64,000 bases of DNA. Origin: Sinelater perroti (Eukaryota; Arthropoda; Insecta; Coleoptera; Elateridae). Positions 9,469 through 21,330 of the stretch are shown one piece after another; position 1 is the first letter of the stretch; each line of letters begins with the position of its first letter. The stretch covers positions 8,131,001 through 8,195,000 of the forward strand of contig JARFIY010000341.1 in assembly GCA_036346155.1 (NCBI GenBank), written 5' to 3'. Position numbers and translations under genes: made by a program. The notes under the pieces are model-generated. The model worked only from the letters and a program-made list of their open reading frames with translations. It was not told the origin of the DNA and made no database searches.

Positions 9469-12400
9469 TTATGTGCGTACGAACCTTGCCCATTCCTTTT
9501 TGTTCTGTGCCAATGTTTTGGCCTCTTGCCAATTCCGATTCTTCCTCTTTAGGACTCCCGCTATTGTCTCATCCCATCTCCTTCTTGGCCTTCCTCTTGT
9601 TCTTTTTCTTATTGTTTTAGTTTGCCAAATTATTTTTGTTTGTCTGTTATTCCCCATTCTGATCAAGTGTCCAAACCATCTCATCTGTTGTCTTTCTATG
9701 TCCTTCTTTATTGGTTCAACTTTTAGCGCCGTTCGTATTTCTTCATTTCTTAGTTCTCTTTTAGTTACACCCATGATTCCTCTCAGGAATTTCATCTCAC
9801 ATGCTTGTATCTTATTTTCTTGTCTTTTCGTGAGCGTCCAGCTTTCGCAACCAAACATCAATATCGACTTGAATATCGTGTTGTATACTGTTGGCTTTGT
9901 TTTATTGCTTATCTCTTTTTTCCTAATTAAAGCATTGTTTAGGGCGTAATACACTTTATTAGCACTTTCAATTCTGCTATTTATTTCCGTTTCGTTTTTC
10001 CCATCTTTCTGTATTGGTATTCCCAGATACTTAAAACTGTCTACTTGTTCGATCTCTTTATTATTAAGTTGTATTCTTATTTGTCTATTGTTTCTTCCTA
10101 GTATCATCACTTTGGTCTTATTAGTATTTATCATTAGATTTCGTTTTTGTAGTGCTGTGTTCCACAGTTCTAAGTTTCTTTGCAATTCTTCCTGGTTTTT
10201 TGCACAGATCATCAGATCATCTGCGAATGCACATTCTGTTATATATACCGCTTCCAAATTTCTATAGCCCACTAACAGTTTCTTAACTTTATGTTTAACT
10301 TCTTTTATTACTTCATCTAATACAATATTAAAGAGTGTTGGGCTTAATACTCCCCCTTGTCTCACGCCTTCTTTTGTTACAAATTCGTCTGACTCCATAT
10401 TATTTGTTCTGACCTGATTTCGAGTTTTATTGTATAAACTAGCTATATTGCTTCTCAGTCTGTTTCCAGTTCCTCTTTTCTTAAGGCTATTCCATATAAC
10501 TCTTCTGGGTATGCTGTCGAAGTCTTTTTTAATATCGATAAACGCCACATATATGTCATTGCTGTGGAACTTCTCTATCAGCTGTTTTATTGTGAATATG
10601 TGGTCCTGTATTCCTCTCCCTCTTCTAAAACCACTTTGCGATTCTTCCATTTGGTCTTCTGTTTTGGCTTTCAATTTGTCGTCTAGTAGTCTCTCGTGCA
10701 CTTTATATGCATTGCTGAGTAGTGTTATCCCTCTATAGTTATTGCAGTCTTTCTTATTTCCGGACTTGTAGTGGTAATATTATACCAATTTCCCATTCCA
10801 TCGGTATTTTGTTTTCTTCTGCAATTTTGTTAAACAGTGTTGTCAATACCTCTAGACCGTTGGGCCCTAGTAGCTTTAACATTTCTGTTGTTATATTATC
10901 ATGGCCTGGTGCTTGGCCTCTTAAGCTTCTTTATAGCTTCTCCTACTTCTTCCAGACTAAATGTTCTCCCTTGTTCCACGTCTTCTTCTTCTTCCCTATT
11001 TTCTTCTTCGATGTCCCATGTACTTGATGTGTTTGCGTTTAGCAACTCTTCGAAGTATTCTTTCCATCGTAGCATTATATCGTTGTTTTCCGTTAATATT
11101 TCCCCTTTCTTTGAGTTAATATATTGACATTTTGTTTCTTTTCCTTTCCTTAATGTTTTCAGTACTTTATAAAACAGTTTCTGGTTACCTATTCTGTCCT
11201 CCATCTTTTCGCTGAATTCTTCCAATGTGTCTATTTTTGCTCTTTTCACCATCTCTTTGACCTTTAGTCTCTGTTCTTTATATTTTGTATAGTTTTCGTT
11301 ATTTTTGTTTCTTAGATATGTTTTCCATGTCATTTTCTTTAGCTTTGTTTCTTCCTTTATCTCTTCATTCCGCCAACTCGATTTCTTTCTATATTTATTA
11401 TCACTCGTCTGTCCACATATTGCTTTGGCTGTGTTTATTACAGTTTCTATGAATTTTATCCAAAGCTCTTCTATGTTATAATTCATAATACTTGCTTTTA
11501 GAGTTCCCATTTCTTTTTCTGTTCCTTCAGTATATTTATTTGCTATTTCTTCTTCCCTTAATTTGTGTGATCTTATTTTTATCTTCTCTTGTGTGTTAAT
11601 CATTTTATCCTTTTGTTTCCTTAGTTTCCTTACTAACTCCATTTCATTTCCGATACTACCAGGTAGTGATCCGTATATAATTCGGCTCCTCTTTTACTCT
11701 TGTATCTTGTATGTCTCTTCTATATTGCTTATTTATTATTACGTAGTCAATTATTGACTTCTCATTTCTACTTACTATTTCTCTCGTATACTTATGTATA
11801 TCTTTATGTTCGAAGAAGGAGTTTGTTAGAACTAGGTTATTCAATATACAGAAATCTATTAATCTTTTCCCATTTGTATTTCTTGTTTCTTCTCCATGTG
11901 CCCCTATTGTCTCCCCTGATTCGCATCTTTTTCCCTACTCTTCCATTTAGATCTCTAATTATAATTATTCTTCCATTTAGGTTTTCTATTGTTTCTGCTA
12001 GTTGCTCCCAAAACTGTTCTTTTATTTGTGCCTTGTCATTTTCCCCTGGTCCGTATGCAATTATCATCGTGCTTTTAACTGTGTTACCTGCTTGTATCTC
12101 TATCATAAGTAATCGTTCTGTAATTGCTACCGATTTCGTAATATATTTAGTTATTTCCTTTTTAACTATACAGCCTACTCCCTCTCTTATCCTCTGATTT
12201 CGTTCGACTCCTGTATATATTAGTAGGTTTCCACTTGGCAGAATTATCTCTCCACTCCTTCTTTTTAGTTTCAGTTATTCCTAAAATGTGTAGTCTTGCT
12301 TTGTTAAATTCTTCATCTAATTCATGTTCCTTTCCTGCTATACTTCTTATGTTCCATGTTCATATTTTCCATCTCTCAGTCCTTTTCATTGCCTTGTTCG
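9469..12400 (-). pseudogene. LINE ORF2: APE endonuclease plus reverse transcriptase, frameshifted
   Basis: Endonuclease N-terminus starts around 12395 with a TWN-like WNIRSIAGKEHELDEEF and GITETKKKE (about 12283-12257), then IIIIRDLNGRVGKK (usually GDFNARVG) near 11990-11950, and SIIDYVIINKQYRRDIQDTR near 11755-11700. A linker follows (11642-10899) with SSWRNEEIKEETKLKK. RT: QSGFRRGRGIQDHIFTIKQL, YVAFIDIKKDFDSIPR, GVRQGGVLSPTLFNIVLDEV, the catalytic FADDLMICAKNQ (about 10230-10200) and FKYLGIPI. The C-terminus has MRWFGHLIRM and RGRPRRRWDE and ends at 9469. The 410 codons from 10701 to 9469 are open. Breaks include frameshifts near 10917 and 10780 and two or more in the endonuclease between 12390 and 11650, so the enzyme is dead as it stands. 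Function would be DNA nicking and target-primed reverse transcription. Confidence 0.88.
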
Positions 12401-12439
12401 TTATCCCATAGATCGGTCCCATGTTCTTATCTTCCGCTT

Positions 12440-13156
12440 TTAGTTTTTTCTCCAGGTTGTGCGTGTTATTTTTCTCATTTGTTCCGTAAAATTTTGCCCA
12501 TCAGGGGATCTCTCAGCTACTGTTCTCTTGTAGTTAGTATTTTGTCTCCCTGCGGATTCTACTAGACTTTCTTGTTGTATTTCTTTTTGTGTAACCATTT
12601 TGTTGATTATCTTTAATTTATCATAACTTAAATATACCGTTTGTCCTTTTTCTCTGGCTTCTTTTAGCAAAGGTATTAGTCTTCTTCTTTCTTCTTGGAC
12701 CTTTTTCGTATAATCTTCATCTATCCAGATGTCTGATCCTTTTAGGTTTTTTGCGTTTCGTATTATCTCTTGCTTAGTACTCATCTTTGTTAGTTTTACT
12801 AATATTGGTCTTGTTTTTCCGTCCATGGGTTTTCCTAATCTTTTTATCTCATCTATATCGACTTTTCCATCTAGGGTTACTCCTATTTTATCTATTACTG
12901 CACATGCTTTTCTTCTAGTTATTTCTTCGTCCTCGTTTGTTTCTTCTTTAATACCCTTCATTACCAGATTTTTTCCTCTTACTTCTCTTTCTAGCATTTC
13001 TATTCTGGTGTTTTGTTCTGTCACTTGTTTCATTAGTTTCGTGTTTTCCTCTGTAACTTGATTTAATTCTTGAATTATCTTATCTAACTGATTATTCGTT
13101 TGGCTCGTGTTTTCATTTATAGTGGCAAACATTGCTTCAATTCTTTCCATACTCAT
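12440..13156 (-). CDS. LINE ORF1 protein, coiled-coil RNA-binding (238 aa)
   Basis: Intact 238-codon frame starting MSMERIEAMFATINENTSQT. Residues about 15-65 are a heptad-rich coiled coil (LDKIIQELNQVTEENTKLMK), which in L1-type ORF1 proteins drives trimer formation. The middle (about 65-140) has the layout of an RRM-like fold with the phrase RLGKPMDGKTRPILVKLT. The C-terminal part (about 140-190) has SDIWIDEDYTKKVQEERRRL, close to the C-terminal domain of L1-type ORF1p that binds nucleic acid. The last 45 residues are basic. The protein would coat LINE RNA in a cytoplasmic particle. It lies directly upstream of ORF2, which begins within about 100 bp or overlaps its end. Intactness suggests recent insertion. 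Confidence 0.88.
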   Translation of the reverse strand: MSMERIEAMFATINENTSQTNNQLDKIIQELNQVTEENTKLMKQVTEQNTRIEMLEREVRGKNLVMKGIKEETNEDEEITRRKACAVIDKIGVTLDGKVDIDEIKRLGKPMDGKTRPILVKLTKMSTKQEIIRNAKNLKGSDIWIDEDYTKKVQEERRRLIPLLKEAREKGQTVYLSYDKLKIINKMVTQKEIQQESLVESAGRQNTNYKRTVAERSPDGQNFTEQMRKITRTTWRKN

Positions 13157-13200
13157 TTTTATTTTTACTGTTTTTAACTATTTTTATTCCGTTCGTAAGT

Positions 13201-14449
13201 TTTGTATCACTGTAATTATTCGTATTTAATATTTATGCCCGTGTATACACGTGCGAGTTTTATACAAACGCCTCTTTCTGCGTTGTTGAGGTTATGACAT
13301 TCGTAACAATAAAAATAATCAGTTTCTTACCAGTGTCTGCTGTACTTTGTTCACTGGTATCTACTCTACTCACATGCAATTTTTTATAAATTTTTATCCA
13401 CTTTCGCCGTGTTAACAGTAAGAAATTTATATAGCGTGACGGAGCCGATGTGTTCGGTTACCCGTCGCCGCCGCGAATCCTCTGATGCAATGTTATATTG
13501 TTCTTTATATTTAGCTTACTAAAAAACATTAACATTAATATGATTGCAGTGAAAGAGTAATATAGATATAACAGGACTTAAAGATAAACGCCGTCTTGTG
13601 TTAAAGCTAGTCATTGATTGTAATCAGAGGAGGATGCTTATGGATCGCAAAAAACTATGGTGGTTAACGACTGATGGCTGCCATTTAAAGCACTGCAAAG
13701 GCAGAAACTTGAACGGGTGCTAAAGAGATAATCATAAAAAGGAGTCAGAGCGCCAAACCCTGTAGTAAAAACTTATAGGGCATCATAAAGTTACTCAAGA
13801 TTGGAAGATGGTCCGTGAATTGAGGTGTCAGTTGTTAGTCTCCAGAAGAAGAGCTTTATGACATCTGAATAATAGGGCCTAATACCTAATAAAAAGAGTA
13901 GCAGTTAATATTGCTTGCCCGCTTTCTGCCAAGTAGACTAAAACGTACTCAATATCAAATCAAAAAGCTCCCCTGGTCACCGAATTTTCAATCGTTATGG
14001 GGTACATATGAAAGATTGAACCAGAACAAAAACAATTTTAAATCAGAAAGCATATCAATGATTAAAAAAGAAGTAATAGTAGCAAGAGAGTTCAATTTGA
14101 GATTATAGCCGAGATACAGCTTTCTGAGTGGTATGGGATGTTCGCGTGAACGAGAAAATAGCATCCCCTTTTCAGAAGAAATTAAGTCTCCAAAACGAGT
14201 TGCAGCAGCGACCCTCTGCAGTTTAAAGGTCGCGATCGCGTTAGAAAAGACAACCTAATAAGAGGATGACTGTAAAGTATACAATATCCATATACAGAAT
14301 ACAAAAATCAAATATTTAAATCAAAAATATTTAGCAATACGACCTAAGAGAACATTCTCGTCGGGTTTCAGTTAGGGTTAGGGCTATTTTGTTTTCCCAA
14401 TTCCAAAAATCCCTTTAATATTTACTCAAACTACAAAGTTGATAATCGA
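13201..14449. other. Putative LINE 5' region, then unassigned spacer
   Basis: The part up to about 13480 is pyrimidine-rich on the plus strand like the LINE and ends in a short CG-rich patch (about 13437-13480). It may be the 5' UTR. The rest has no recognised motif; a 65-codon frame at 13911-14108 matches nothing I know. Confidence 0.4.
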
Positions 14450-14880
14450 ATTACAATGCGCTGTAATTTCGTTATAACGCTCGTCTACGACCCACCCTTC
14501 TAGATTTCTTTAAAGACATCTGCACGCTTTGCAACATCTTTTGATAGACAATAGACAAAGAGGGTAAAATATTTTAAACTCGTTGTAGATAAGGTGCATC
14601 GGCTATTAGAGTAAATGGAAGAGGCGCAACCTAAAATAATTCCCATAAAGCAGTTCGCGAGTTTGCCGAGCGAACTAAAAAACGTTGAATTTCGAAGGGT
14701 GCAGCAAAAAGTGCGAAGGTTGCAGATGAGCAACCGGGGTCGAATGCGTTCCCTGAGAGATAAACAGTTTCGTACTAAATAATTGCCGAATAGTCAAAAA
14801 CGCAAATTCGCTAAAAACTGCATTAGAATGTTTAACGGTTATTCGAATTCGCCCCACTAATATCATGAATGTTTATGTAA
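14450..14880 (+). other. CG-containing patch with a small ORF (55 aa), unknown
   Basis: An ATG at 14615 opens a 55-codon frame to 14782, beginning MEEAQPKIIPIKQFASLPSE with an arginine-rich second half. It is not K/N-rich like chance frames in the AT background, and the surrounding 400 bp is richer in CG than its flanks. I do not recognise it. It could be a small peptide, an old exon or a non-coding conserved patch; chance remains the simplest explanation. Confidence 0.18.
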
Positions 14881-15439
14881 CTTATGTGTTTAGTTAGCTT
14901 TAAGCTTACTTAACATACACAATAAACTATTGTGTGTATTAACGTCAAGGATGAAACTGGCAAACGCTAATTTTTGGGCATAAAGGGAAGGCTAACATCT
15001 AACAAATCCTGCACATAAAATCATTCATTTGTTGTAATAAAGCGCGTCTTGATTCCCTTGCCTGTCATTTTATGACGAAAAAGAGACAAACACCTTAAGG
15101 TCACCAACTCTGCAGCATGCTTTGTGCTTAAGCTGTCAGTATACATCAAATTGTATCCGAGGTAAGGTCAGTTTTAAAATTAGTAGCAAATATATGGCTA
15201 CATTAAAATTGGCTCTTGTGCGCGCGCCACAAGACGCGAAAATTATTACTGCGACTGCTAAATATACGCAGCTCAAAAATCCTTCCGAGTAAATGAGTGA
15301 TGTAAGGAGGTGAACGATATTTCAAGAGACCAAAAGACTTCCTGAAACAGCATCATTAAAAATTCAACTTTAACTGTATACTAGGCGTATACTTGACCTC
15401 AACTTACATGAATACAAGATCAAATTCAATAGCTCATAA
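14881..15439. other. Spacer
   Basis: No feature recognised. Confidence 0.5.
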
Positions 15440-15735
15440 AACAGTTCTCTCTTTCTTCCTTTCACCCTCTCAAAAAAATTTGGTTACTGAAAAATATAGA
15501 ACTCTATTGGGATAACGTGATGCTAAATGACAAATCTTCTTTTTGGGCATGGATTACGAGAAGAAAGATCTAGACAGTCCTTACTAAAGGAGTTAATTAA
15601 GCACTCTGTAAAGGTCCATGTTTGGAGCTGCTTGAATTTACATAACTTGGTACTTTATGCTTCTTCGTGTGCTAAAAGAATGTTGCCACTATACCATCTG
15701 GAACTTCCAGCATCGATTAAGAAATAGTTTAGTAA
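15440..15735 (+). pseudogene. Tc1-like transposase fragment
   Basis: A short plus-strand remnant reads WDNVMLNDKSSFW (about 15505-15545), as in the first catalytic-Asp block of Tc1 transposases. In the next frame it gives IKHSVKVHVWSCLNLHNLVL, the degraded form of a KHP-KVHVWGC-S block, and ends with YHLELPASIKK at 15727. Only the middle third of a normal ~340-residue transposase is visible, with a frame change inside it. Confidence 0.6.
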
Positions 15736-16429
15736 AAATTATGATAATGGAATCTTGAAAGAAGATACTAATCTGAAATATCAAAATACCGCATCCTTAA
15801 TATTCAGATTTTCAATCGAAAATGTGTGGTTCCTGTGACGCATAAATTTCAAGGGCAACTGGTGCTAAGTGTGAAGCAGAAATCTTCAAAAAAAAGTTTC
15901 GAAGTACCGAAGGGTATGAACGTACATTTCATGAAAACTTACCTGAATTACAATTTTTTTTGATAGCATTGGGTGTATGTAATAAGCGCCACGCTTTAAC
16001 GTTACGTGGACGTAGTACCAGCAACATAAATCTAGTAAAAGTAATTCACGCTATGGAAGGCTAGCACAGCAGCCTTAGCTACTGAAGCGCTCAGTACTTT
16101 TCTTGAGTCTTTTTTTAAACTTCAGTTGTGAACAGAATCTGTAGCAAAGTGGAGCGCACGTTTATTAGTCAAAATAAACGATGAGGATTTCCTAAAATCG
16201 ACGGTTTAGTTCCTTGCACAGTTTCCTGAGTAGTTATAATATGCATTTAGCACACCATGTGATAGTACGAGAATTCTTCCAACAGTATCTAGCCAATGCT
16301 AATGTAATAATAATAATTTTGCGACCACGATGTAACCGAGCAGACAATAAAAGTGGACTATAATGCACTTACGTGAATGAGGATAACTTGGGTGAGTTAG
16401 TCGCAGTTGCAATTACTGGGGGAGCAGAG
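15736..16429. other. Spacer between transposon scraps
   Basis: It may include eroded remains of the Tc1 fragment. Nothing is recognisable. Confidence 0.4.
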
Positions 16430-16790
16430 TACAGTATTTGTATCGAATTTTGTGTCAAGCTGGAACATTTGTCCGCAAAAATTATTCGAATGAATCAAAA
16501 GATAAAATGATGCACACTCTGAAAGATCAACCACAAACACAACAATAGAACTTGTTCATCGCGCATAGGTTACATTCAGCAGAACCCTACAGTCCAAATT
16601 TATTGCCATGCGACTTCTGGCTCTTCTCAACCCTTAATCATAATTGAAAAGAAGAGCTTCCAGATCATCGACAAAATTCAGGCCAATACGATGATGCTTC
16701 CAACACAGGTCTTTGCCAAAAGTTTTGAACAGTGGAAATAATGCTGGGAAAAATTTACAAGATACTAAAATTCTTATTACTAAGAAAAGG
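16430..16790 (+). pseudogene. mariner transposase, internally deleted and decayed
   Basis: N-terminus and C-terminus of a mariner transposase lie about 100 bp apart. CIEFCVKLEHLSAKIIRM (from about 16440) resembles the mariner start before the first helix-turn-helix. YSPNLLPCDFWLF (16588-16626) is the degraded motif containing the third catalytic acid, followed by KSFEQWK and CWEKF of the C-terminus. The roughly 200 residues between are missing, the same kind of central deletion seen in the mariners at 30.1, 41.7 and 49.8 kb. Terminal repeats were not located. Confidence 0.6.
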
Positions 16791-17929
16791 ACAGAGGTTA
16801 CGTAAGATGTTTCTTTTGTTTTGTATCAGTCTTTTTAGTATATAATTTTTTATTATTATAATTATATTGTTTTTGTATTAGATCACCCGGAGCTGTTCTT
16901 TGCATTTGAAAAGCCTATGAAGTGATGACCTCCATTTGATTTAGATTATATCTATCTATCTGTCTGGTGCCTTACGTAAAGATGTGAAGTAGTTCTATCC
17001 ACACCTCCAACAACAAAATACAAACTTTAAGAAAAATCAATAAAACGTTTTGACTTGAATTCAATTTTCCTTTTAAGAATGACAGGCATTATGAACTCAA
17101 GGTAACAGGAAAGGTCCTTCTCTGTTTCTCAATATGCTCAAAACAAAACAGGGAACAGAGAGAGTAAAGGCTACTAAAAATAATGGAAACAACAATCCAA
17201 CTTACGAGTACATTAAGCTTGCAGAAGAGGATCAGAAACAAAGTACTTCAGCAAAAATAAAAACTATGGAATGATGACTAAAAGCTCTAATGGATGAAAT
17301 CAAGAATAATATTTTCTAAACAAACTGACGTTTATAACACAAAGCAAAGAAATAATACAAACAAAATAAAATTTTATATATTTTGAAAACAAAAAATAAA
17401 ACAAATATATAGGACTGATAATGCCTAGAAGATTGGTCTTTCTTTTGGACTACTCATTCAAGTAACAACTAAAGCGATTCTTTATCTATTTCTCTTTTAC
17501 TAGGATGAATTATAGTAACTTTTCATGGATTATAAAGAAAAATATTTGAAAATACACCAATATTAACCTTTTTGAAGAAATTCAAACCTAACCACTTAAA
17601 CCGCTAGGAAAATAGAGTCCAACGTATTAGAAAAGTATATAAGTTGCGACAGTCTGTTCTCATCAAGACAAAGACATGATGGTGGCAAATTTAAATTTTT
17701 CTATTATCTCCAAAAATTTAAAGAATCATTCATCAACTTTTCAACTACATAGATATGTTCTATTTTTGTTTTTGGTAACTCATTAGCTAACAGGCTTAGG
17801 TTTCTTTGTAGGGTAGCTCACAAAATACTGTTTTCAAAATTTCGTCTTGGGTTTGGTGCAAGTTTGCATCAATTTCATTCTTTCAAAAGATCTCTTAAGG
17901 GAAAGCAATTTGAAAAAATGCAACTGAAT
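16791..17929. other. AT-rich spacer
   Basis: Short TATC/TAT simple-sequence runs occur near 16845-16965. No genes recognised. Confidence 0.45.
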
Positions 17930-19160
17930 TAATTTTACCAAATTGTTTCCTAACATAACCTTGAACCCATGAGAGAGTACTTGCTTGCCAATTGGAAGGT
18001 CAAAGCTGTCATATATTCGCCTCTCTTCCCGGTCGTCGCTTACCATCTCTGAAATGGGGAGACTACATTTTGGGCAATTGATCGCAGCTACTCAATTAGT
18101 TTTAATAACCACCCGTCAGGCATATGTGAGGTCTAATAATTTGCAATTAATTCAATTTTATGGTTAAGTGAGCTTTTCATTGAAACTGGTTTGGCGAATT
18201 TTATTGAAAATTCAACGCCCCACTTCTACTTTGCTTACAAAACATGTGTGAGGCAGAACACTTTTGCATTCATTTCCAGCAAAGTTGTTTTCCAACATTC
18301 TTGATCGGTGTCGATTTTGATTTCTTTCCCATAGCCGATTGGCTGTTTCTCTTCATTTTTCTTGTCAATGATGTGCCGCAAATTATTAGTGCACGACTCT
18401 ACGTCAGTTGTGCAAGCGGCAAGACGCAAAGCAAGTAATATAACTTTGGCGTAGTGCCGCGGTATTTGATGTGAATCGTCCTGAAACGTTGGCAGGCAGC
18501 TCATTTGGAGAAGTAGCTGAAGCTACTTTATAATTTAGACTTCTAGAGGTAACAGACTTTCAGTCGAGGTTTATTTTCCAATTTTCTAAGGGCGGTCTGT
18601 AAAGCACAGCAGAAGAAATTCGTTCTCTGGCCGCTTTTCAAAATTAAGATTCAATATCTTAAAAGAAATTAAACTGCCCAAAATATACAAGATTACTCTT
18701 CTAACAAAAACAAGGTTCCTTGTCATGTAGTACAAATTCGAACGTGTTAACGGAGCTCAATTAAGTGGCCGAATTGGTTGTTCCCGAAGCAAAGAAAGCA
18801 AACAAAAGCGGCAGCAGCATTTGATTCCATCAGGCGAAAGATTAATGTAATAACTTCATTTATATACTGCTCGCGCAGATTGCCGGCAAAAAGTGATGAC
18901 CGGGCGATGCCATTAGCCCAGCCATCTCGCTGGTCCACCGCGAATGGGCCAAATTTCCGTCAGCAAATTCGCCGTGCAGCGAGTGCCCCGCGCAAAAAGG
19001 CAACTTGTTGCTAAACGAACAGCCGAGATGTGCCTAAATTGACGTGGTCCGGATATTCCTCGGCTGGCTGTCGAGTGCCGTTGAGCAGAACCAATTTCTT
19101 GTTTTTGAATTTCAGTCGCTTTGCGATTATTCCCTGACATCATTCCAAAAAGTAAGTGTA
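17930..19160. other. GC-enriched unique region C, candidate conserved non-coding cluster
   Basis: Higher-complexity, CpG-containing sequence with no transposon motifs, densest at 18880-19090. Homeodomain-like words include TTGCAATTAATTCAA (about 18140), CTCAATTAAGTGGCC (about 18757, NK-type) and GCCATTAGCCC (about 18909). Overlapping frames of up to about 106 codons exist on both strands (18235-18504, 18778-19014, 18913-19233), none with a recognisable domain. Overlapping frames on both strands argue for composition-driven ORFs. A host exon cannot be excluded. Confidence 0.35.
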
Positions 19161-20959
19161 TAGCGTTGAGGGTTATTGCCCTTTGTTCTACGAGGTGGTA
19201 AACAAATGTTGCAAAAATTGTTCTTAACATCAAATAATGTTTCCCGTAGCATCATCATTAAGATACACATTGTTTTTATTTATTCAGTTATTCGGCTACT
19301 CCTCTTATTGTTTACCAATTTAAAAAAATAATTAATTTTTTAACGTAACCCCCACTTCAATTCTTCTACCATTACCAATTCTTCTCTAAAGTAGAACATA
19401 TTCGATGACCTCGTTTAACACATTGAGGTTTATAGAAAGCGCAATCAAGTACTTCCAACAATTCTCTATCACATGTATGCGCATATTACCGGAATGCCTC
19501 TCATGGTGATCCTAATAAGACACACGAGGTGTGCGGGTTATATTCCTGGGCGTGCTACGTCTATGTTTGATCTGTCTCCACCTTTTGCTACTAATAGCAG
19601 AAATTCTTGTATCTCATTTTTGATGTAGGGTTTAGTAGGGTAGATGTAAAAAGAATTAAAAATTGCAGAAAATGCAACTTTATTTGGTCACTTCACTGTT
19701 TTTCTCAAAAGAGAATAACAAAACAATTACTGATCTTTATGAACTTGAAAAATTCCATCGAATATCAACCATTGTTAAATCGTGAATTGCGGAAATCACG
19801 TTGACAACACGAGTATCGCTCCAGGATTGAAGAATTTCACACTTTCTTCTGAATGTAATATTGCCACGTTTGCCAAGATCCCTGTTCAGTTGACTGCTCA
19901 GTAACTGTAATAGTTGTCTTGGTAGACATGGTAATTTTGATCACTATAAAGTTTTAAAAGAGTAAAATAGTTTCTTGCAATTTTCTCCTTGACCAGCATA
20001 AATTTATAAATTCAAGATAAATCCTGAGGTGCTTTCAGTGACCTTACGAACAAGCAAGCTATACTTTATGTTTCCCCGGGTTGTACGTTCGTATACGAAG
20101 TATACCCTTCCAAGGAATCATTGATTCATCTAAATAAAGTTGTTGATTGGCTTATAAGTGTCTAAATTTTTTTTTTTTAAAAAAGCCTGTTATATGATCG
20201 TTGCAGCAAAAGTTCATTGTTGATAAAATTTAAACAGCACTCAATTTGTATCCAAGAATAAATCCACAGGCCATAGCTTATTTGTCTCAACTTGCCCTAT
20301 TGAAATAATTATTAAAAATTTTTCATTTCTACTACAATAACATCTGACTTTTCAACCCCTTAGAAGCAGCAATATGATTTACTGATTTTGTAAGTAATGT
20401 AGATTCGTTCCCTCATACAATATATGGAAGAATCCGTCACCAAGAAAGAATCCTGTTGTGATACTTTCGTTGAGTTAGTGGAAATTTGTTTCACCCTTGA
20501 ATTTCCAGTAAATGGCTCTACATTTGGCGTTTTATCTGTTTTTAACCTTCTTCTGTAAGGTATTCTTCCTCGTATGAACTAAGGCTTTCCACAGTGAGTC
20601 TAAAGTAAAATCTAAATGCCGAGAAACAGAGATTCTCTATATTTATCACAGATCACTTTAAACAATCGTCACCAGAACCACCCAAACAAAGACCCCATAT
20701 ATTACCCGATTTAGTGTATAGAGCGTAAAGTTGGGGTTTGTTTGGTTATTGGTCATTACTCGCAAATAGACGTGAAGTTACACGCAAGCAAAAGATAAAC
20801 TAAATTTGTGTTCCGTCCCTCAAACAACAGACACAATTAAAAATAGGGATAAACCAGGTTTCTTTCTTTCCCCTAAAATAAAAATTCAGTTAAAAGGCTG
20901 CCGTTCTGGCAGAAAAATCCAGTAGAATCAAAATTAATTTGAGGGTGCTTTTAGTTAAG
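19161..20959. other. Spacer with possible eroded transposon
   Basis: Mostly AT-rich. The minus strand at 20620-20180 gives a few phrases vaguely like a piggyBac transposase, too weak to call. A dispersed repeat lies at 20029-20115. Confidence 0.35.
20029..20115. repeat. Dispersed repeat shared with 1131-1190
   Basis: Both copies contain GAGGTG, a CTTTCA-like stretch and CC, and the exact 14-mer GAAGTATACCCTTC (20097-20110 and 1166-1179). In this copy the 14-mer overlaps the palindrome TTCGTATACGAA (20088-20099). Class unknown; it could be the end of a DNA transposon. Confidence 0.35.
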
Positions 20960-21330
20960 GAAAAATTACCGGGGCGTTGCGCGCAAATTATTTCACGGCG
21001 GGCGCTTTGGCACCTCCTGTGCATTGTGTGCCTGCTAAACAGCCTTGTATTATCCTAGAAAATGGTTTGTTTGGTTGTAGACAACGGCGAGCTCTTCGAG
21101 GACATTATGCAAAGATAAGCCAGACGTTGATTAATACAATGACGCGGAAGAGTTTGCTCATTAGCGCAACGCCTTTAGAAGTTAACGTCTCGGCGGACGC
21201 CATCATTAATAATCCAAGATAATAATGAAGTGGTGGGCTTAACTGAATTAAAATGCTCATTTACTCGCCCTAGCCTATAAACATGAGATGCACCCGCATC
21301 GTAATAACTTTATGCTAGTTTATAGGAAGT
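20960..21330. other. GC-enriched island D, candidate conserved non-coding element
   Basis: CG-rich compared with its flanks. It contains AAAGATAAGCC (GATA-type, about 21112), GTTGATTAATAC (about 21126) and CATCATTAATAATCC (about 21201). One 81-codon frame (20977-21222) has no recognisable domain. Confidence 0.35.

Larger units (their letters stand above)
9252..13200 (-). mobile_element. Nearly full-length RTE/L1-type non-LTR retrotransposon
   Basis: Autonomous-type LINE on the minus strand with the order 5' region, ORF1 (coiled coil and RNA-binding), ORF2 (APE endonuclease then reverse transcriptase) and a short A/T pentamer 3' tail. It is the best-preserved element here: ORF1 is intact and ORF2 has only a few frameshifts, so it inserted much more recently than the other LINEs. 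The RT C-terminus with GHLIRM and a RTRGRPRRRWDE basic motif is typical of arthropod RTE-like endonuclease/RT elements, while ORF1 resembles the L1 type. Non-coding sequence upstream of ORF1, possibly to about 13480, may be its 5' UTR. I could not identify a target-site duplication. Confidence 0.88.

Noticed and set aside
9315..13061. Many plus-strand ORFs of 60-165 codons
   Set aside because: They are antisense shadows of the minus-strand LINE ORF1/ORF2, hydrophobic and F/L/S-rich as expected for the complement of K/E-rich coding sequence.
14371..14383. TTAGGG-like telomere repeat
   Set aside because: Only two units, and insect telomeres usually use TTAGG. Chance.
18235..18504. 89-codon minus-strand ORF as a host exon
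   Set aside because: Overlapped by a 64-codon frame on the other strand, no domain recognised, no splice context I could defend.
20088..20104. loxP-like palindrome TTCGTATACGAA
   Set aside because: Lacks the spacer and second arm of a recombinase site. Reported only as part of a dispersed repeat.
20170..20620. Possible piggyBac transposase on the minus strand
   Set aside because: A few suggestive phrases but no catalytic Asp blocks, no TTAA-flanked ends identified.
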